The notes: generated from the letters alone by a model not told the origin. Positions 25,014-34,400 are shown, counted from the first letter of the stretch. The stretch: DNA of 44,431 nt from an uncultured Chloroflexus sp. (GCF_937951745.1 NZ_CALFBQ010000020.1:1-44431); one strand, 5' to 3'. Numbers and translations are program-made.

Positions 25014-25955
25014 ATGCCCACACTTATTCACCAACTCCAATCCCACCTTGATCAACCGCTGCGAGCCAGTGTGAGTCGCGTTCCCCACTCTCTCGACCCT
25101 GCCACCCGCGCGCGCTTCGAGCCGCGTTTCGGCTATGACCTGCGCGATGTGCGCATCTATCGCGATGCTGCTTCGGCGGCGCTGGCGGCCCACCTCGGCG
25201 CAGCGGCGTATACCGTTGGCCAGCACATCCACTTCGGCGCCGGTCAGTACGCGCCGTACACCGCTGCCGGGCAACGCCTGCTGGCGCACGAACTGGCGCA
25301 TGTCGTACAACAGGCCGAAGGCGCGCAGGGGCGCAGCGCCGCTGCGCTCGAAGCCGAGGCTGACCAACGGGCCACAGCCGGCGCGCCTGTGCTTGGCCCG
25401 CTGCGCCCGTTGCCCGTGCCAGCCCAACCACTGCTCCAGTGCTACCGTGTGCCCGGATCGTTGCGCTGCAACGAGGTGGTTGATTGGCTGGACGCCAATT
25501 CGCCGTATGCCCCGGAGTGGGCTGAAACCCGCTGCACCTACGCCTTCACCGGCGGTGTGCAGACCCGTAGCGAGACCCTGCGCAATGGACAAGTGCGGAT
25601 AACAGCGCGCGGCATGCCTACTGCGACGGTGATGGTCGATTGCCCGATTGATCGCCCGGAATGGAACCCGACCGAACGCTCCAACCGTGCCGCTGAGGTA
25701 GCAGCGTGGAACGCGATGCGCGCCACGCTCGACGCGCACGAGGCCGAACATCGCCGGATTGGTCAACAATGGCGGGCGACGCTCGAGCAGCGCTTTCGCA
25801 GCGTGAACTTCACCGTCACCGGCAGCGATGCCGGCGATGCGATGCAACAGGCGCAGGAGCGCGTCGCCGCATTGCAACAGCAATGGCAAGCCGATGCGCA
25901 GACGGCCCAAGATGCAATCGATCCGTTTCGCGGCGCAGTGTTGCGCTGCCCGTAG
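25014..25955 (+). CDS. DUF4157 protein with DUF922-like second zincin motif
   Basis: A 313-residue protein starting MPTLIHQLQSHLDQPL after AGAGGATAG. The first 130 residues are a canonical DUF4157 domain: RFGYDLRDVRIYRD, AAAYTVGQHIHFGAGQYAP, then HELAHVVQQ with HExxH at residues 92-96. The C-terminal part has Cys residues, a beta region (VRITARGMPTATVMVDC) and WNAMRATLDAHEAEHRRIGQ with a second HExxH at 242-246, the pattern of DUF922 putative zinc proteases. Two metalloprotease-like domains in one short protein beside the tube adaptor gene suggest a protease payload or a processing protease for the neighbour. It is only 4 bases downstream of the nuclease gene. Confidence 0.82.
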   Translation: MPTLIHQLQSHLDQPLRASVSRVPHSLDPATRARFEPRFGYDLRDVRIYRDAASAALAAHLGAAAYTVGQHIHFGAGQYAPYTAAGQRLLAHELAHVVQQAEGAQGRSAAALEAEADQRATAGAPVLGPLRPLPVPAQPLLQCYRVPGSLRCNEVVDWLDANSPYAPEWAETRCTYAFTGGVQTRSETLRNGQVRITARGMPTATVMVDCPIDRPEWNPTERSNRAAEVAAWNAMRATLDAHEAEHRRIGQQWRATLEQRFRSVNFTVTGSDAGDAMQQAQERVAALQQQWQADAQTAQDAIDPFRGAVLRCP

Positions 25956-25972
25956 TTGGCCGAGGAGACTCT

Positions 25973-26605
25973 ATGACCACGTTTCCCCGTTCACCCCGCC
26001 TGCTCAAAGGCGCACTGGTCAGTTTCGATCTGCCCAACCCCAAGCCGGCGGTGATTGTCTTCCAATACAACCCCGATACGTTGTCGCGCACGCTCGAAGC
26101 GCAAACCGGCGGCGAGGGGGCTGATGCGCTGCGTATCAAGGGCGCACCGGTCGAGACGATCAAGCTCGATAGCGAACTCGATGCTACCGACCAGCTTGAA
26201 CAAGGTGTGGCGGCCATCGGCTTGCATCCGCAACTGGCGGCGCTCGAGGTGTTGATCTATCCTAAGAGCGCGCTAGTGATCGCCAATACTGCCCTACTCA
26301 ACGCCGGCACAATCGAGATTCTGCCGCCGCAAGCGCCTTTTACGCTCTTTATCTGGGGGCCAAAGCGGGTGCTGCCGGTGCGCCTGACCGAGTTCAGCAT
26401 TACCGAAGAGGCGTATGATCCGCAGCTTAACCCAATCCGGGCTAAGGTGTCGCTTGGGCTGCGTGTACTGAGCTACAACGACCTGCCGGCAGCCAACCCC
26501 GGCTATCATCTCTTCCTCGCCCACCAGATCGTCAAAGAAACGATGGCGGCCATTGCCCGCACCGGCTCGCTCGACGCTGCCGGTGCCGGGGCGAAGTTGC
26601 TGTAA
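25973..26605 (+). CDS. CIS_tube adaptor / LysM-associated protein (Afp7/Pvc7-like)
   Basis: A 210-residue protein starting MTTFPRSPRLLKGALVSF after GAGGAG. The segments VIVFQYNPDTLSRTLEAQ, a central LDATDQ-containing part, and VLPVRLTEFSITEEAYDPQL followed by NPIRAKVSLGLRVLSYNDLP match the contractile-injection-system tube/adaptor family, which links the tube to the hub. In Afp7/Pvc7 this domain is often fused to LysM; here a LysM-like region is encoded by the next gene. The C-terminal tail (HLFLAHQIVKETMAAIA) is helical. Confidence 0.9.
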   Translation: MTTFPRSPRLLKGALVSFDLPNPKPAVIVFQYNPDTLSRTLEAQTGGEGADALRIKGAPVETIKLDSELDATDQLEQGVAAIGLHPQLAALEVLIYPKSALVIANTALLNAGTIEILPPQAPFTLFIWGPKRVLPVRLTEFSITEEAYDPQLNPIRAKVSLGLRVLSYNDLPAANPGYHLFLAHQIVKETMAAIARTGSLDAAGAGAKLL

Positions 26606-26634
26606 CTGCTCACCTGCACGAAAGGGGCACTGCT

Positions 26635-26931
26635 GTGCTGCATCCTAATAGCCGCTACTACCGGATCGCAACCGCTACCCTCACGACTGCCGATGGTCGC
26701 CAGATTGTCTATCTGCGGCGCCGATTGTTGCCTGCCGGCGCCGCGATGCCGTTGCTGGCCGACGTCGAAGTCACCGGCGGCGACCGGCTCGACCTGATCG
26801 CAGATCGTGCGTTTGGCGACTCCGAACAGTTTTGGCGCATCTGCGACGCCAACGACGCTATGAATCCGTTTGATCTCACCGCTGAGATTGGTCAGTTGCT
26901 GCGGATAGCAGTGCCAACCTTTGAAGGGTAG
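26635..26931 (+). CDS. gp53-like baseplate wedge / LysM-like protein
   Basis: A 98-residue protein starting with GTG after AAAGGGG. It has the family pattern: NSRYYRIATATLTTADGRQI, then VYLRRRLLP, then VTGGDRLDLIADRAFGDSEQ, then FWRICDANDAMNPFDL, and a final QLLRIAVP. The GDRLDLIA...GD..FWRICDAN signature is shared by T4 gp53 and LysM-like tail proteins of eCIS, which help connect hub and wedge. It sits 29 bases downstream of the adaptor gene and 6 bases before the hub gene. Confidence 0.85.
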   Translation: MLHPNSRYYRIATATLTTADGRQIVYLRRRLLPAGAAMPLLADVEVTGGDRLDLIADRAFGDSEQFWRICDANDAMNPFDLTAEIGQLLRIAVPTFEG

Positions 26932-26937
26932 AACGCA

Positions 26938-28065
26938 ATGACCCTGCTCAGTACTCGCTTGACCATCTTGATCGGCCCGACCATTCCTGTGCCGGCGCCG
27001 CCATCGCTGCTCGCTGCACTCGCCAGCGCCGAGGTGACGCACCGCGACGAGGGGCGCTCTGGGTTTCAGATGGTCTTTCAACTTGGCCGCGAACGTGGCG
27101 ATCTGCTCGATTATGCCTTGCTCGCTGGGCCGCTGTTGCGTGTCGGCAATCGGGTGGTGCTCATTGTCTGGTTTGGCGCGTTGCCGCAGGTGGTGATGGA
27201 TGGTCTGATTACCAACCAGCAACTGCAACCCGGCGACCAACCCGGTTCGGCGACTCTAACCATCACCGGCGAGGATGTGAGTGTAGCGATGGATCGGGAA
27301 GAGAAGTCGGTTGAGCATCCAGCCCAATCCGAAGCGGTGATCGCGCTCAAGATTATCGCCAGCTATGCCCAGTATGGTCTCATTCCGCTGGTCATTCCGC
27401 CGCCAACCGTTGATATGCCGTTGCCAATCGAGCGCACACCGGTGCAACAGGCGACCGATCTGGCTTATCTGCGCCAAATGGCCGAACGCTTTGCTTACGT
27501 CTTCTACGTCGCTCCCGGTCCTGCGCCGCTCACTAACACTGCCTACTGGGGGCCGCCAGTGCGCATCGGGGTGCCGCAACGGGCGCTGACCGTCAATATG
27601 GGGCCGGCCACGAATGCTACTTCGATCAACTTCCAGCACGATCCGCTCACCGCGACCACGCTGGCCGGGCAGGTGCAAGATCGCACGACCGGCCAAAACA
27701 TTCCGGTGCGCTCGTTCGCCAGTCTTCGCCCGCCGCTCGCCAGCCTGCCGGCGCTAGGGTCGTTTGCCCGCAGCACGATCTTTCGCGGCGCCGGCCTGAA
27801 TGCGATGCAGGCGCTGGCCCAAGCGCAAGCCGCCACCGACGCCTCTAGCGATGTGCTGACCGTTGAAGGTGAACTCGATACTGCACGCTACGGCAGCCTT
27901 TTGCAGGCGCGCGGGTTGGTTGGTCTGCGCGGTGCCGGCTTTAGTTACGATGGTCTCTACTACGTCAAACAGGTGAAGCATCAAATTAGCCGTGACGGGT
28001 TCAAACAGAACTTTACCCTTACCCGTGAGGGGCTGGGTTCAACGGTACCGGTGGTGTTGCCATGA
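26938..28065 (+). CDS. Baseplate hub protein (gp27/phage late control D-like)
   Basis: A 375-residue hub protein. It shows the gp27/VgrG N-half features: a beta-barrel start (EVTHRDEGRSGFQMVFQLGR), VVMDGLITNQQLQPGDQPGS, a second domain beginning with a DLAYLRQMAERFAYVFYVAP segment, and the end GFSYDGLYYVKQVKHQISRD followed by FKQNFTLTREG. It forms the trimeric platform joining spike to tube. In VgrG and Pvc8 this part is fused to the gp5 OB fold; here they are separate genes overlapping by 4 bases. Confidence 0.93.
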   Translation: MTLLSTRLTILIGPTIPVPAPPSLLAALASAEVTHRDEGRSGFQMVFQLGRERGDLLDYALLAGPLLRVGNRVVLIVWFGALPQVVMDGLITNQQLQPGDQPGSATLTITGEDVSVAMDREEKSVEHPAQSEAVIALKIIASYAQYGLIPLVIPPPTVDMPLPIERTPVQQATDLAYLRQMAERFAYVFYVAPGPAPLTNTAYWGPPVRIGVPQRALTVNMGPATNATSINFQHDPLTATTLAGQVQDRTTGQNIPVRSFASLRPPLASLPALGSFARSTIFRGAGLNAMQALAQAQAATDASSDVLTVEGELDTARYGSLLQARGLVGLRGAGFSYDGLYYVKQVKHQISRDGFKQNFTLTREGLGSTVPVVLP

Positions 28066-28547
28066 GCCAGTTTTTCGGGAAGTATCGCGGTAAAGTCGAG
28101 CATAATCTCGATCCGTTGCAACAGGGCCGCGTACAAGTAAGCGTGCCCGCCGTGCTTGGTGAGGGCCGGGCTAGTTGGGCGATGCCGTGCGTGCCCTTTG
28201 CCGGCAATGGCGTGGGTTTGTTCCTCATCCCGCCCACCGGCGCTAATGTTTGGGTTGAGTTTGAAGGCGGCGATCCCGATTATCCGATCTGGAGCGGTTG
28301 TTTCTGGGGCACCGGTGAAGCGCCGGCTGCGCCGGCAGTCGCTGAGATGAAGGTGCTCAAGACGAATACCAGCACGATCACGATCAACGAACTGCCGGGA
28401 GTTGGCGGGATTACGATAGAGACGGCGACCGGGGCCAAGATTGCGATTACCGCGACAGGTATCGAGATTAATAACGGCCAAGGCGGTTCGATCAAGCTGA
28501 GCGGGCCGCAGATTTCGCTCAACGACGGTGCGTTGGAGGTGACGTGA
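28062..28547 (+). CDS. Spike protein (gp5/gpV OB-fold)
   Basis: A 161-residue spike protein. The OB fold is clear: FFGKYRGKVEHNLDPLQQGR, VQVSVPAVLG, WAMPCVPFAGNGVGLFLIPP, GANVWVEFEGGDPDYPIWSG and CFWG, the standard gp5/baseplate assembly V pattern. The C-terminal 60 residues (TSTITINELPGVGGITIETA, GAKIAITATGIEINNG) are repeating short strands that form the triple-stranded beta-helical needle. It overlaps the hub gene by 4 bases and its TGA shares a base with the ATG of the next gene. Confidence 0.95.
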   Translation: MSQFFGKYRGKVEHNLDPLQQGRVQVSVPAVLGEGRASWAMPCVPFAGNGVGLFLIPPTGANVWVEFEGGDPDYPIWSGCFWGTGEAPAAPAVAEMKVLKTNTSTITINELPGVGGITIETATGAKIAITATGIEINNGQGGSIKLSGPQISLNDGALEVT

Positions 28548-28867
28548 TGGCCGGCTTTCTGCTCCACGTTGGCGCGACTATCCTTTGTGCGCATGGCGGT
28601 CAGGCCCAAGCCACTGCGCCCAATCCACGGGTGCGGGTGGGTGGCCAACCGGTGGTGACGCTCAGCGCGCCGCATACAGTTGCCGGTTGCCCTTTCACTA
28701 CCGGCACGAATCCGATGCCTTGCGTAACCGCTCAATGGACGACGGGCGCGACTCGGGTGCGTGCCGGCGGGCAACCTGTGTTGTTGCAAGATAGCCAAGC
28801 TACCTGTGTGCCAAATGGCACGCCGGTCAATGTTGTGATGACCCAGATCCGGGTCAGGGGGCAATGA
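28547..28867 (+). CDS. PAAR-like spike tip protein
   Basis: A 106-residue protein starting MAGFLLHVGATILCAHGGQA after GGAGGT at good spacing. Internal near-repeats (PRVRVGGQPVVTLSA and TRVRAGGQPVLLQDS), conserved cysteines and histidines (LCAHGG, GCPFT, PCVTAQW, TCVPNG), and a Gly/Pro-rich strand pattern fit a PAAR-like or DUF4280-like tip that caps the gp5 needle and may bind a metal. The gene lies between the spike and gp25 genes, the normal PAAR position. A GTG at 28544 is an alternative start. Confidence 0.78.
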   Translation: MAGFLLHVGATILCAHGGQAQATAPNPRVRVGGQPVVTLSAPHTVAGCPFTTGTNPMPCVTAQWTTGATRVRAGGQPVLLQDSQATCVPNGTPVNVVMTQIRVRGQ

Positions 28868-29217
28868 TGCAGATCGCGTTTCCTTATGCGATTGACGGTG
28901 GCGGGCGCACGGCGCGCGCCGATGACGAGGCCCACATTCGCCAAATGATCGAACAATTGCTCTTCACTGCTCCCGGCGAGCGGGTGAACCGACCTCGTTT
29001 CGGTGCTGGTTTGCGCCAGTTGCTCTTTGCGCCGAATAGCCCCGAACTGGCCGCAGCGCTGGAGTTTTTGGTGCAAGGCGCGTTGCAAGAGTATCTCGGC
29101 GAGTTGATCCGGGTTGAGTCGGTAACGATCGAGGCCGAGGAGGCAACGTTGCGGGTGACGGTGCAGTATGTGGTGCAGCGTACTCAGCAGCGCCGGGTGG
29201 TTGAACTGGCAAGTTGA
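28864..29217 (+). CDS. Baseplate wedge protein gp25-like (GPW/gp25)
   Basis: A 117-residue protein of the GPW/gp25 family: HIRQMIEQLLFTAPGERVNR, PRFGAGLRQLLFAPN, then a helix (LAAALEFLVQGALQEYLGEL) and a strand pair (RVESVTIEAEEATLRVTVQY). The EQLLFTxPGERVxRPxFGxGL signature is invariant in this family. It connects the hub to the first J-type wedge protein and to the sheath initiator. The start overlaps the PAAR-like gene by 4 bases. Confidence 0.95.
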   Translation: MMQIAFPYAIDGGGRTARADDEAHIRQMIEQLLFTAPGERVNRPRFGAGLRQLLFAPNSPELAAALEFLVQGALQEYLGELIRVESVTIEAEEATLRVTVQYVVQRTQQRRVVELAS

Positions 29218-29266
29218 ACGATGGTCACAGCGAGGGCAGCTCTCTGGCCGGGAAAAAGGCTATTCC

Positions 29267-29293
29267 CCCTCTCCCTGCTCTGCGAGGAGAGGG
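29267..29293. repeat. Palindromic CCCTCTCC...GGAGAGGG repeat inside the eCIS operon
   Basis: CCCTCTCC (29267-29274) pairs with GGAGAGGG (29286-29293) around an 11-base loop, followed by ACGGGGTGAGAG. It fills much of the 113-base gap between gp25 and the first J-type gene and belongs to the dispersed family. Confidence 0.7.
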
Positions 29294-29330
29294 ACGGGGT
29301 GAGAGCGCCACAGCATAACAGGGTAACGCT

Positions 29331-31832
29331 ATGAGTATCCAATTCCGCTGCGCAAATCCGCGCCGGGCACAAGTGCTGAGTACTGCTGCGATCCCGCTCA
29401 ACGGGATCGATCTGCTCGAAGTGCTCGACCGCGACGCTCCGGCTGGCGCGCCACCGCAACAGACGCTGCTGGTGCAGATGATCAAGTCGGCACCGTTGGG
29501 TCTCAGCGTGGCCAATGTGCAGATAACCGGCGGTGTGCGTGTCGCTGGCATTCAAGCGATCTGGGTCTTGCGCGCCGCCGATGCCGGCCCCGCCGATATT
29601 GCCGCCGGGCGTATCACCAATGCCGAGCGGACATTTTACAACGGTCTGGCTGCGGCTGATCGCACCTTAGTGGTGCGGGTCAATCAGGCCGGTGACTTTT
29701 CAGCCTACACGCTGCGCCTTGTCCGTTCGCCCACCGATCCGATCCCGCCCGCCGGCTTTGATCCCATCCTCAGCAGCATTGAGTTCTCGTTCAAGGTTGA
29801 GTGTCCGAGCGAATTTGATTGCGCTCCGGCTGTTGATTGCCCGCCAGAGAGTGATGAGTCGCCGCCAATCGATTATCTGGCCCGCGATTACGCCAGTTTG
29901 CGCCAATTGCTCTTCGACCGGCTTGCGACCGTCTCACCCGATTGGCGCGAACGCAATCCGGCCGATCTCGGCGTGGCGATTGTTGAGGGGTTGGCCTACA
30001 TTGGCGATTATCTCAGCTACTATCAAGATGCAGTCGCCACTGAAGCCTACCTCGGCACAGCTCGCCGCCGGGTGTCGTTGCGCCGCCATGCGCGCCTGCT
30101 CGATTATGCGCCCCACGATGGCGCGAATGCGCGGGTGTGGGTACAGGTGCAGGTTGATGCACCGTTCACGCTGTCGGCCCGTACCCCCATGCTCACCAAG
30201 GTGGGTGGTGCGCCGCTCCGTTTGCTGCCTAACTCAACCGAACTGGCCCTTGCTCGCCAACAGCAGCCGCTCGTCTTTGAGACAATGCATCGCGCGCACC
30301 TTGATCCGGCGCTTAACCAGATCGACTTCTACCTCTGGGGCGATGAAGAGTGTTGTCTGCCTGCCGGCAGTACCCGCGCTACGCTACGCGGCGATCTCAG
30401 CGCCACGCTTCGCCCCGGCGATGTGCTGGTTTTTATCGAGCAACGCCACCCGCAAACCGGCTATCGCGCCGATGCTGATCCAACTCGCCGCTACGCTGTG
30501 CGCCTGACCCGTGTCATCGCGACGACCGATCCACTCGGCGGTCAGTTTGCCGATCCGCCATCTAACAACCCGCTAGCTGTGACCGAAATCGAGTGGATGG
30601 ATGACGATGCGTTGCCTTTTATCCTCGATTTGACCGTTGTCTCTGTGCCGCCTGATGATCGTGATGAGAGTGGTGAGCTGCGCCAAGCGGCGAGCGTGGC
30701 GCTCGGTAATATTGTGCTGGCCGATCACGGCGCGACCCTCCCTGCCGAGACGTTGCCGCCGGTGGTCGATCCGCTTCGCTACCGACCCGCGTTGGCGCAA
30801 GTTGGCGTGACCTTTGCCGCGCCATTCGAGCCAGTCGATCGCACAACCCCGGCCTCACGGTTGGTGAGCTCCGCCGAACCCGGGCGGACTCTGCCCGTCG
30901 TCGCACTCACGAGTGCCTCTGGTTTGTGGCGACCCGTGCCTGATCTACTTAGCAGTAATCGCTTCCAACCCGAATTTGTCGGTGAACTTGAGAACGACGG
31001 TCGCTTGTACCTGCGCTTTGGCGACGGTCGTACTGGGCGCGCGCCGGCGGCAGGCGAGGCGTTGGCGGCGCGCTATCGGGTGGGCGGCGGGTCAGCCGGC
31101 AATATCGGCGCTGATGCGCTGGCGCACATCGTTACCAACGAGAGCGGCATTCGCGGTGTGCGGAACCCACTGCCGGCCCTCGGTGGGAGCGATCCAGAGT
31201 CGCCTGAGGCGATTCGCCAGTATGCGCCGCACGCCTTTCGCCGCCAAGAACGGGCAGTGACGCCCGCTGATTACGCAACAATGGCCGAACGCCATCCATC
31301 CGTGCAGCGCGCGGTTGCTACCCGCCGTTGGACGGGAAGCTGGTACACGATTTTTATCACCATTGACCGGCGTAGCGGCTTGCCGGTTGATGCGGCGTTT
31401 GAAACTGAGTTGCGCGCTTTCCTTGAACGTTACCGCATGGCCGGGCAAGATATCGAGATTGACGGGCCGATCTATGTGCCGCTTGATCTGGCGTTTGTTG
31501 TCTGCGTCGAGGCTGGCTATTTCGCCGCCAATGTCAAGGCTGCGCTGCTCGAACGCTTCAGTACCCGTCAGTTCTTCCATCCCGACAACTTCACCTTTGG
31601 CCAATCCCTCTACCTTAGCCACCTTATCGCCACCGCGATGGCCATTCCCGGCGTGCGCTGGATCGATACAGCGGGAACGCGGGTACGTTTCCAGCGCTGG
31701 GGGAAAATGCCGCGCGGCGAGTTGGCCAATGGCCAGCTTGACGTTGGCCAGCGCGAGATTATCCGCTGTGATAACAACCCCAACCGGCCTGAACATGGCC
31801 GGATCGAGTTCATTATGGAGGGCGGCTCATGA
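29331..31832 (+). CDS. Baseplate assembly protein J, first (Afp11/Pvc11-like)
   Basis: An 833-residue wedge protein. After a unique N-terminal part (about 1-185, with four Cys in VECPSEFDCAPAVDCPP) the gpJ/gp6 core begins with IDYLARDYASLRQLLFDRLA, then RNPADLGVAIVEGLAYIGDY, LSYYQDAVATEAYLGTA, and RRHARLLDY. Later come LRFGDGRTGRAPAAGEALAA, RYRVGGGSAGN and a terminal domain with AVTPADYATMAERHPSVQRA. Two such proteins form the wedge heterodimers of the baseplate. A repeat separates it from gp25. The end overlaps the second J-type gene by 4 bases. Confidence 0.94.
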   Translation: MSIQFRCANPRRAQVLSTAAIPLNGIDLLEVLDRDAPAGAPPQQTLLVQMIKSAPLGLSVANVQITGGVRVAGIQAIWVLRAADAGPADIAAGRITNAERTFYNGLAAADRTLVVRVNQAGDFSAYTLRLVRSPTDPIPPAGFDPILSSIEFSFKVECPSEFDCAPAVDCPPESDESPPIDYLARDYASLRQLLFDRLATVSPDWRERNPADLGVAIVEGLAYIGDYLSYYQDAVATEAYLGTARRRVSLRRHARLLDYAPHDGANARVWVQVQVDAPFTLSARTPMLTKVGGAPLRLLPNSTELALARQQQPLVFETMHRAHLDPALNQIDFYLWGDEECCLPAGSTRATLRGDLSATLRPGDVLVFIEQRHPQTGYRADADPTRRYAVRLTRVIATTDPLGGQFADPPSNNPLAVTEIEWMDDDALPFILDLTVVSVPPDDRDESGELRQAASVALGNIVLADHGATLPAETLPPVVDPLRYRPALAQVGVTFAAPFEPVDRTTPASRLVSSAEPGRTLPVVALTSASGLWRPVPDLLSSNRFQPEFVGELENDGRLYLRFGDGRTGRAPAAGEALAARYRVGGGSAGNIGADALAHIVTNESGIRGVRNPLPALGGSDPESPEAIRQYAPHAFRRQERAVTPADYATMAERHPSVQRAVATRRWTGSWYTIFITIDRRSGLPVDAAFETELRAFLERYRMAGQDIEIDGPIYVPLDLAFVVCVEAGYFAANVKAALLERFSTRQFFHPDNFTFGQSLYLSHLIATAMAIPGVRWIDTAGTRVRFQRWGKMPRGELANGQLDVGQREIIRCDNNPNRPEHGRIEFIMEGGS

Positions 31833-34364
31833 CCAATCCCAAACCATCCCCGTGCGGTTGCGACGAGCGTGAGCCATCACCCTCGCCGCATGCCAACCCG
31901 CCCGGCCAACCTGCACTGCGCTACCGGCTCGGCGCGCACCGCTCGTTTCTGCGCCGAATGGCGGCGCGCTTATCGCAACAGGTGACCTCGACCGGCCAGC
32001 GTCCGCTCGCCGCGCTGGCTACTCGCGCCGCCGCCGATCCTTCGCTCGCCTTGCTCGACGCTGCCGCGACGCTGGCTGATGTGCTGACCTTCTATCAAGA
32101 ACGGATCGCCAACGAGGGCTTTCTCCGCACCGCGACCGAACGCTTCTCAGTCTTGCAGTTGGCTCGCGCGATCGGCTACGAACTCAAACCCGGTGTAGCG
32201 GCCTCGGTCTATCTTGCTTTTACCCTCGACGATACGTCTGCCTCGCCAGCGCAGACGGTTATTCCTGCCGGTACCCAAGTCCAGAGCATCCCGGCCAAAC
32301 AGGGCGAGCTGCCACAGACCTTCGAGACTAACGTCGAGTTTGTCGCACGCAAGGCGTGGAATGCGCTGCGCCCGCGCCCAACTCGGCCCCAAGACCTGAG
32401 CAAGGGGGCGACGACGCTCTATTTGGCTGGCGTCGAGACGCGCTTGCAGGTGGGTGATTATCTGCTGCTGGTTGGCGCCGAACGCGAGCGCGATCCCGGC
32501 AACGAACGTTGGGACCTGCGCCGCGTGCTGTCGGTCAAGACCTATCCTGACGCTACCGGGGGCTATACCGTCGTCACATGGGAACCCGGCCTCGGCTCGA
32601 ACCGCCCGTCTATGCTGCCGGCGGCTCAGCCGCAGGCCTTTGCGTTGCGCCGCAGCGCGCGTCGCTTTGGCTTCAATGCCCCTGATTGGCGGTTGATGTC
32701 GGCAGAGGTGCAGCGAGCGTATGGTGGTGCTAGGGCGTCGAACGAGTGGCCCGGCTTTGCGATTGATGGTCGCCAACGTCAGATCGAACTCGATGCTGCC
32801 TATCCCAAGATCGTGGCGGGGAGTTGGTTGGCACTGCTTACTCCCGGCTACGCCGAACTTTACCGCGTTACTCGCAACGAGACGGTTGGCGTCGCCAATT
32901 TTGGTCTTTCTGGGCAGGTCACCCGCGTGACCGTCGATACAGATGAGAATATCGCCCGCTTTCAGCGCCGCGAGACAGTGGTGTTGGCCGAGAGCGAGCC
33001 GTTGCCGCTGGCCGAAGAGCCAATTCCCGATCCGGTCACCGGCAATCAGATCGAGATTGCCGGGGCGGTGCGAGATTTGGTCAAGGGCCAGCCGTTGATC
33101 GTTAGCGGTAAGGTTAACGAGGATGACGAACAGCCCCTCTCAGTGGTTGTCTTCATCGAGGCAGTTTACTCCAATCCCGGCTTTACCACCATCGTATTGC
33201 GCGATCAGGGGTTGGGCGCAACGCGCTTCATCCGTTCGACCACGCTAATCTACGCCAACGTCGTGGTCGCAACCCACGGCGAAACCGTGCCGCTGACCCC
33301 GATCGGCAGTGGTGATGGTAGTCAGACCCATCAACGCTTTACGCTCAAGAAGTCACTGCTTTACGCTCAAGAAGTCACTGTTGACCTTCATCTCGGCCAG
33401 TACACCGTCTGGTGTCGTCTCGACTCTCACCGTGCGCGTCAATGGTGTGGCATGGCGCGAAGTGCCGTCGCTCTATCTCGCCGGCCCTCACGACGAAGCC
33501 TACATCGTGCGCCTTAACGACGATAGTTCGGCGACCATCCAGTTCGGCGATGGTATGCATGGTGCGCGCCTGCCAACCGGCGCCGAAAATGTCACCGCGA
33601 CCTATCGCTTCGGGATCGGTATGGCTAGTGAAGTGGGCGCCGGCGCGCTTGCCCTGCTCAAAACCCGCCCTCCCGGCGCGCGCAGTGTGACCAACCCGCT
33701 CGCTGCCGGCGGGGCTGCAGACCCCGAGACGCTCGATAGCGCGCGCACTAACGCGCCGCAGACGGTATCGACCCTCGATCGCATCGTCTCGTTGCAGGAT
33801 TTTACCGATTTTGCTGAGGCTTTCGCCGGCATCGGCAAGGCGCAGGCGCAAGCGTTTCGCCGCAGCGAGCAACTTGTTGTCCATCTTACCGTCGCCAGCG
33901 CCAGCGGCAACCCGATTGCGCCATCCGATCCGCTTTTCGCCAGTCTGCGGAACGCGATCGATGCCGTGCGCGATCCTACGGTGACCGTCGAACTCGCCAG
34001 TTTCATCCCGCTGACCTTTCGGCTCAAGGCGACCGTTCGTCACGACGCGCGCTATCTCGCTCACGATGTGGAAGCGGCTATCGCGCAAGCCCTGTTCGCG
34101 GCCTTCTCCTTCACCCAGCGCGATTTTGCCCAACCGGTCACTGCCGCTGAAGTGATCGCCGTGATGCAGCCAGTGGCCGGGGTGATTGCTATCGATCTCG
34201 ACCAACTGGCCTATGCCAGCGGGCGCACCGGTTCGCATCCCACCTTGCTGGCCGCCTCGCCAGCGCGCCCTGCGGGCCATGCCATTATCCCAGCCGAGTT
34301 GCTGCTGCTCGATCCAGCCGGAATCGAGTTGGTGATGCATGCTGTTGAGGTGGTGTCGCTATGA
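31829..34364 (+). pseudogene. Second baseplate J-like protein, frameshifted by a 22-bp tandem duplication
   Basis: The first frame runs 31829-33517 (562 residues) and carries the N-terminal J-type core (LALLDAAATLADVLTFYQER, IANEGFLRTATERFSVLQLA, RAIGYELKPG). After about 33358 its product becomes Arg-rich nonsense. The second frame (to 34364) takes over with STLTVRVNGVAWREVPSLYL, IQFGDGMHGARLPTGAENVT and a LDRIVSLQDFTDFAEAFAGI domain, the normal C-terminus. Deleting one copy of the 22-base duplication at 33336-33379 joins the two frames into RFTLKKSLLTFISASTPSG and one protein of about 837 residues, like its neighbour. So this is a recent mutation, a reversible switch or a sequencing artefact. 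Confidence 0.9.
33336..33379 (+). repeat. Exact 22-bp tandem duplication causing the frameshift
   Basis: GCTTTACGCTCAAGAAGTCACT occupies 33336-33357 and again 33358-33379 (22 bases each). Because 22 is one more than a multiple of three, the second copy shifts translation by one base. Confidence 0.97.
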
Positions 34365-34400
34365 GTGCCGGTATTATCTGATCCGCTGGCTCAGCAGTGC

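Noticed and set aside
33309-34364. A separate gene beginning at 33309
   Set aside because: Its first residues are out-of-frame translation of the upstream J-like gene; homology starts only after the duplication, so it is the second half of the same gene.
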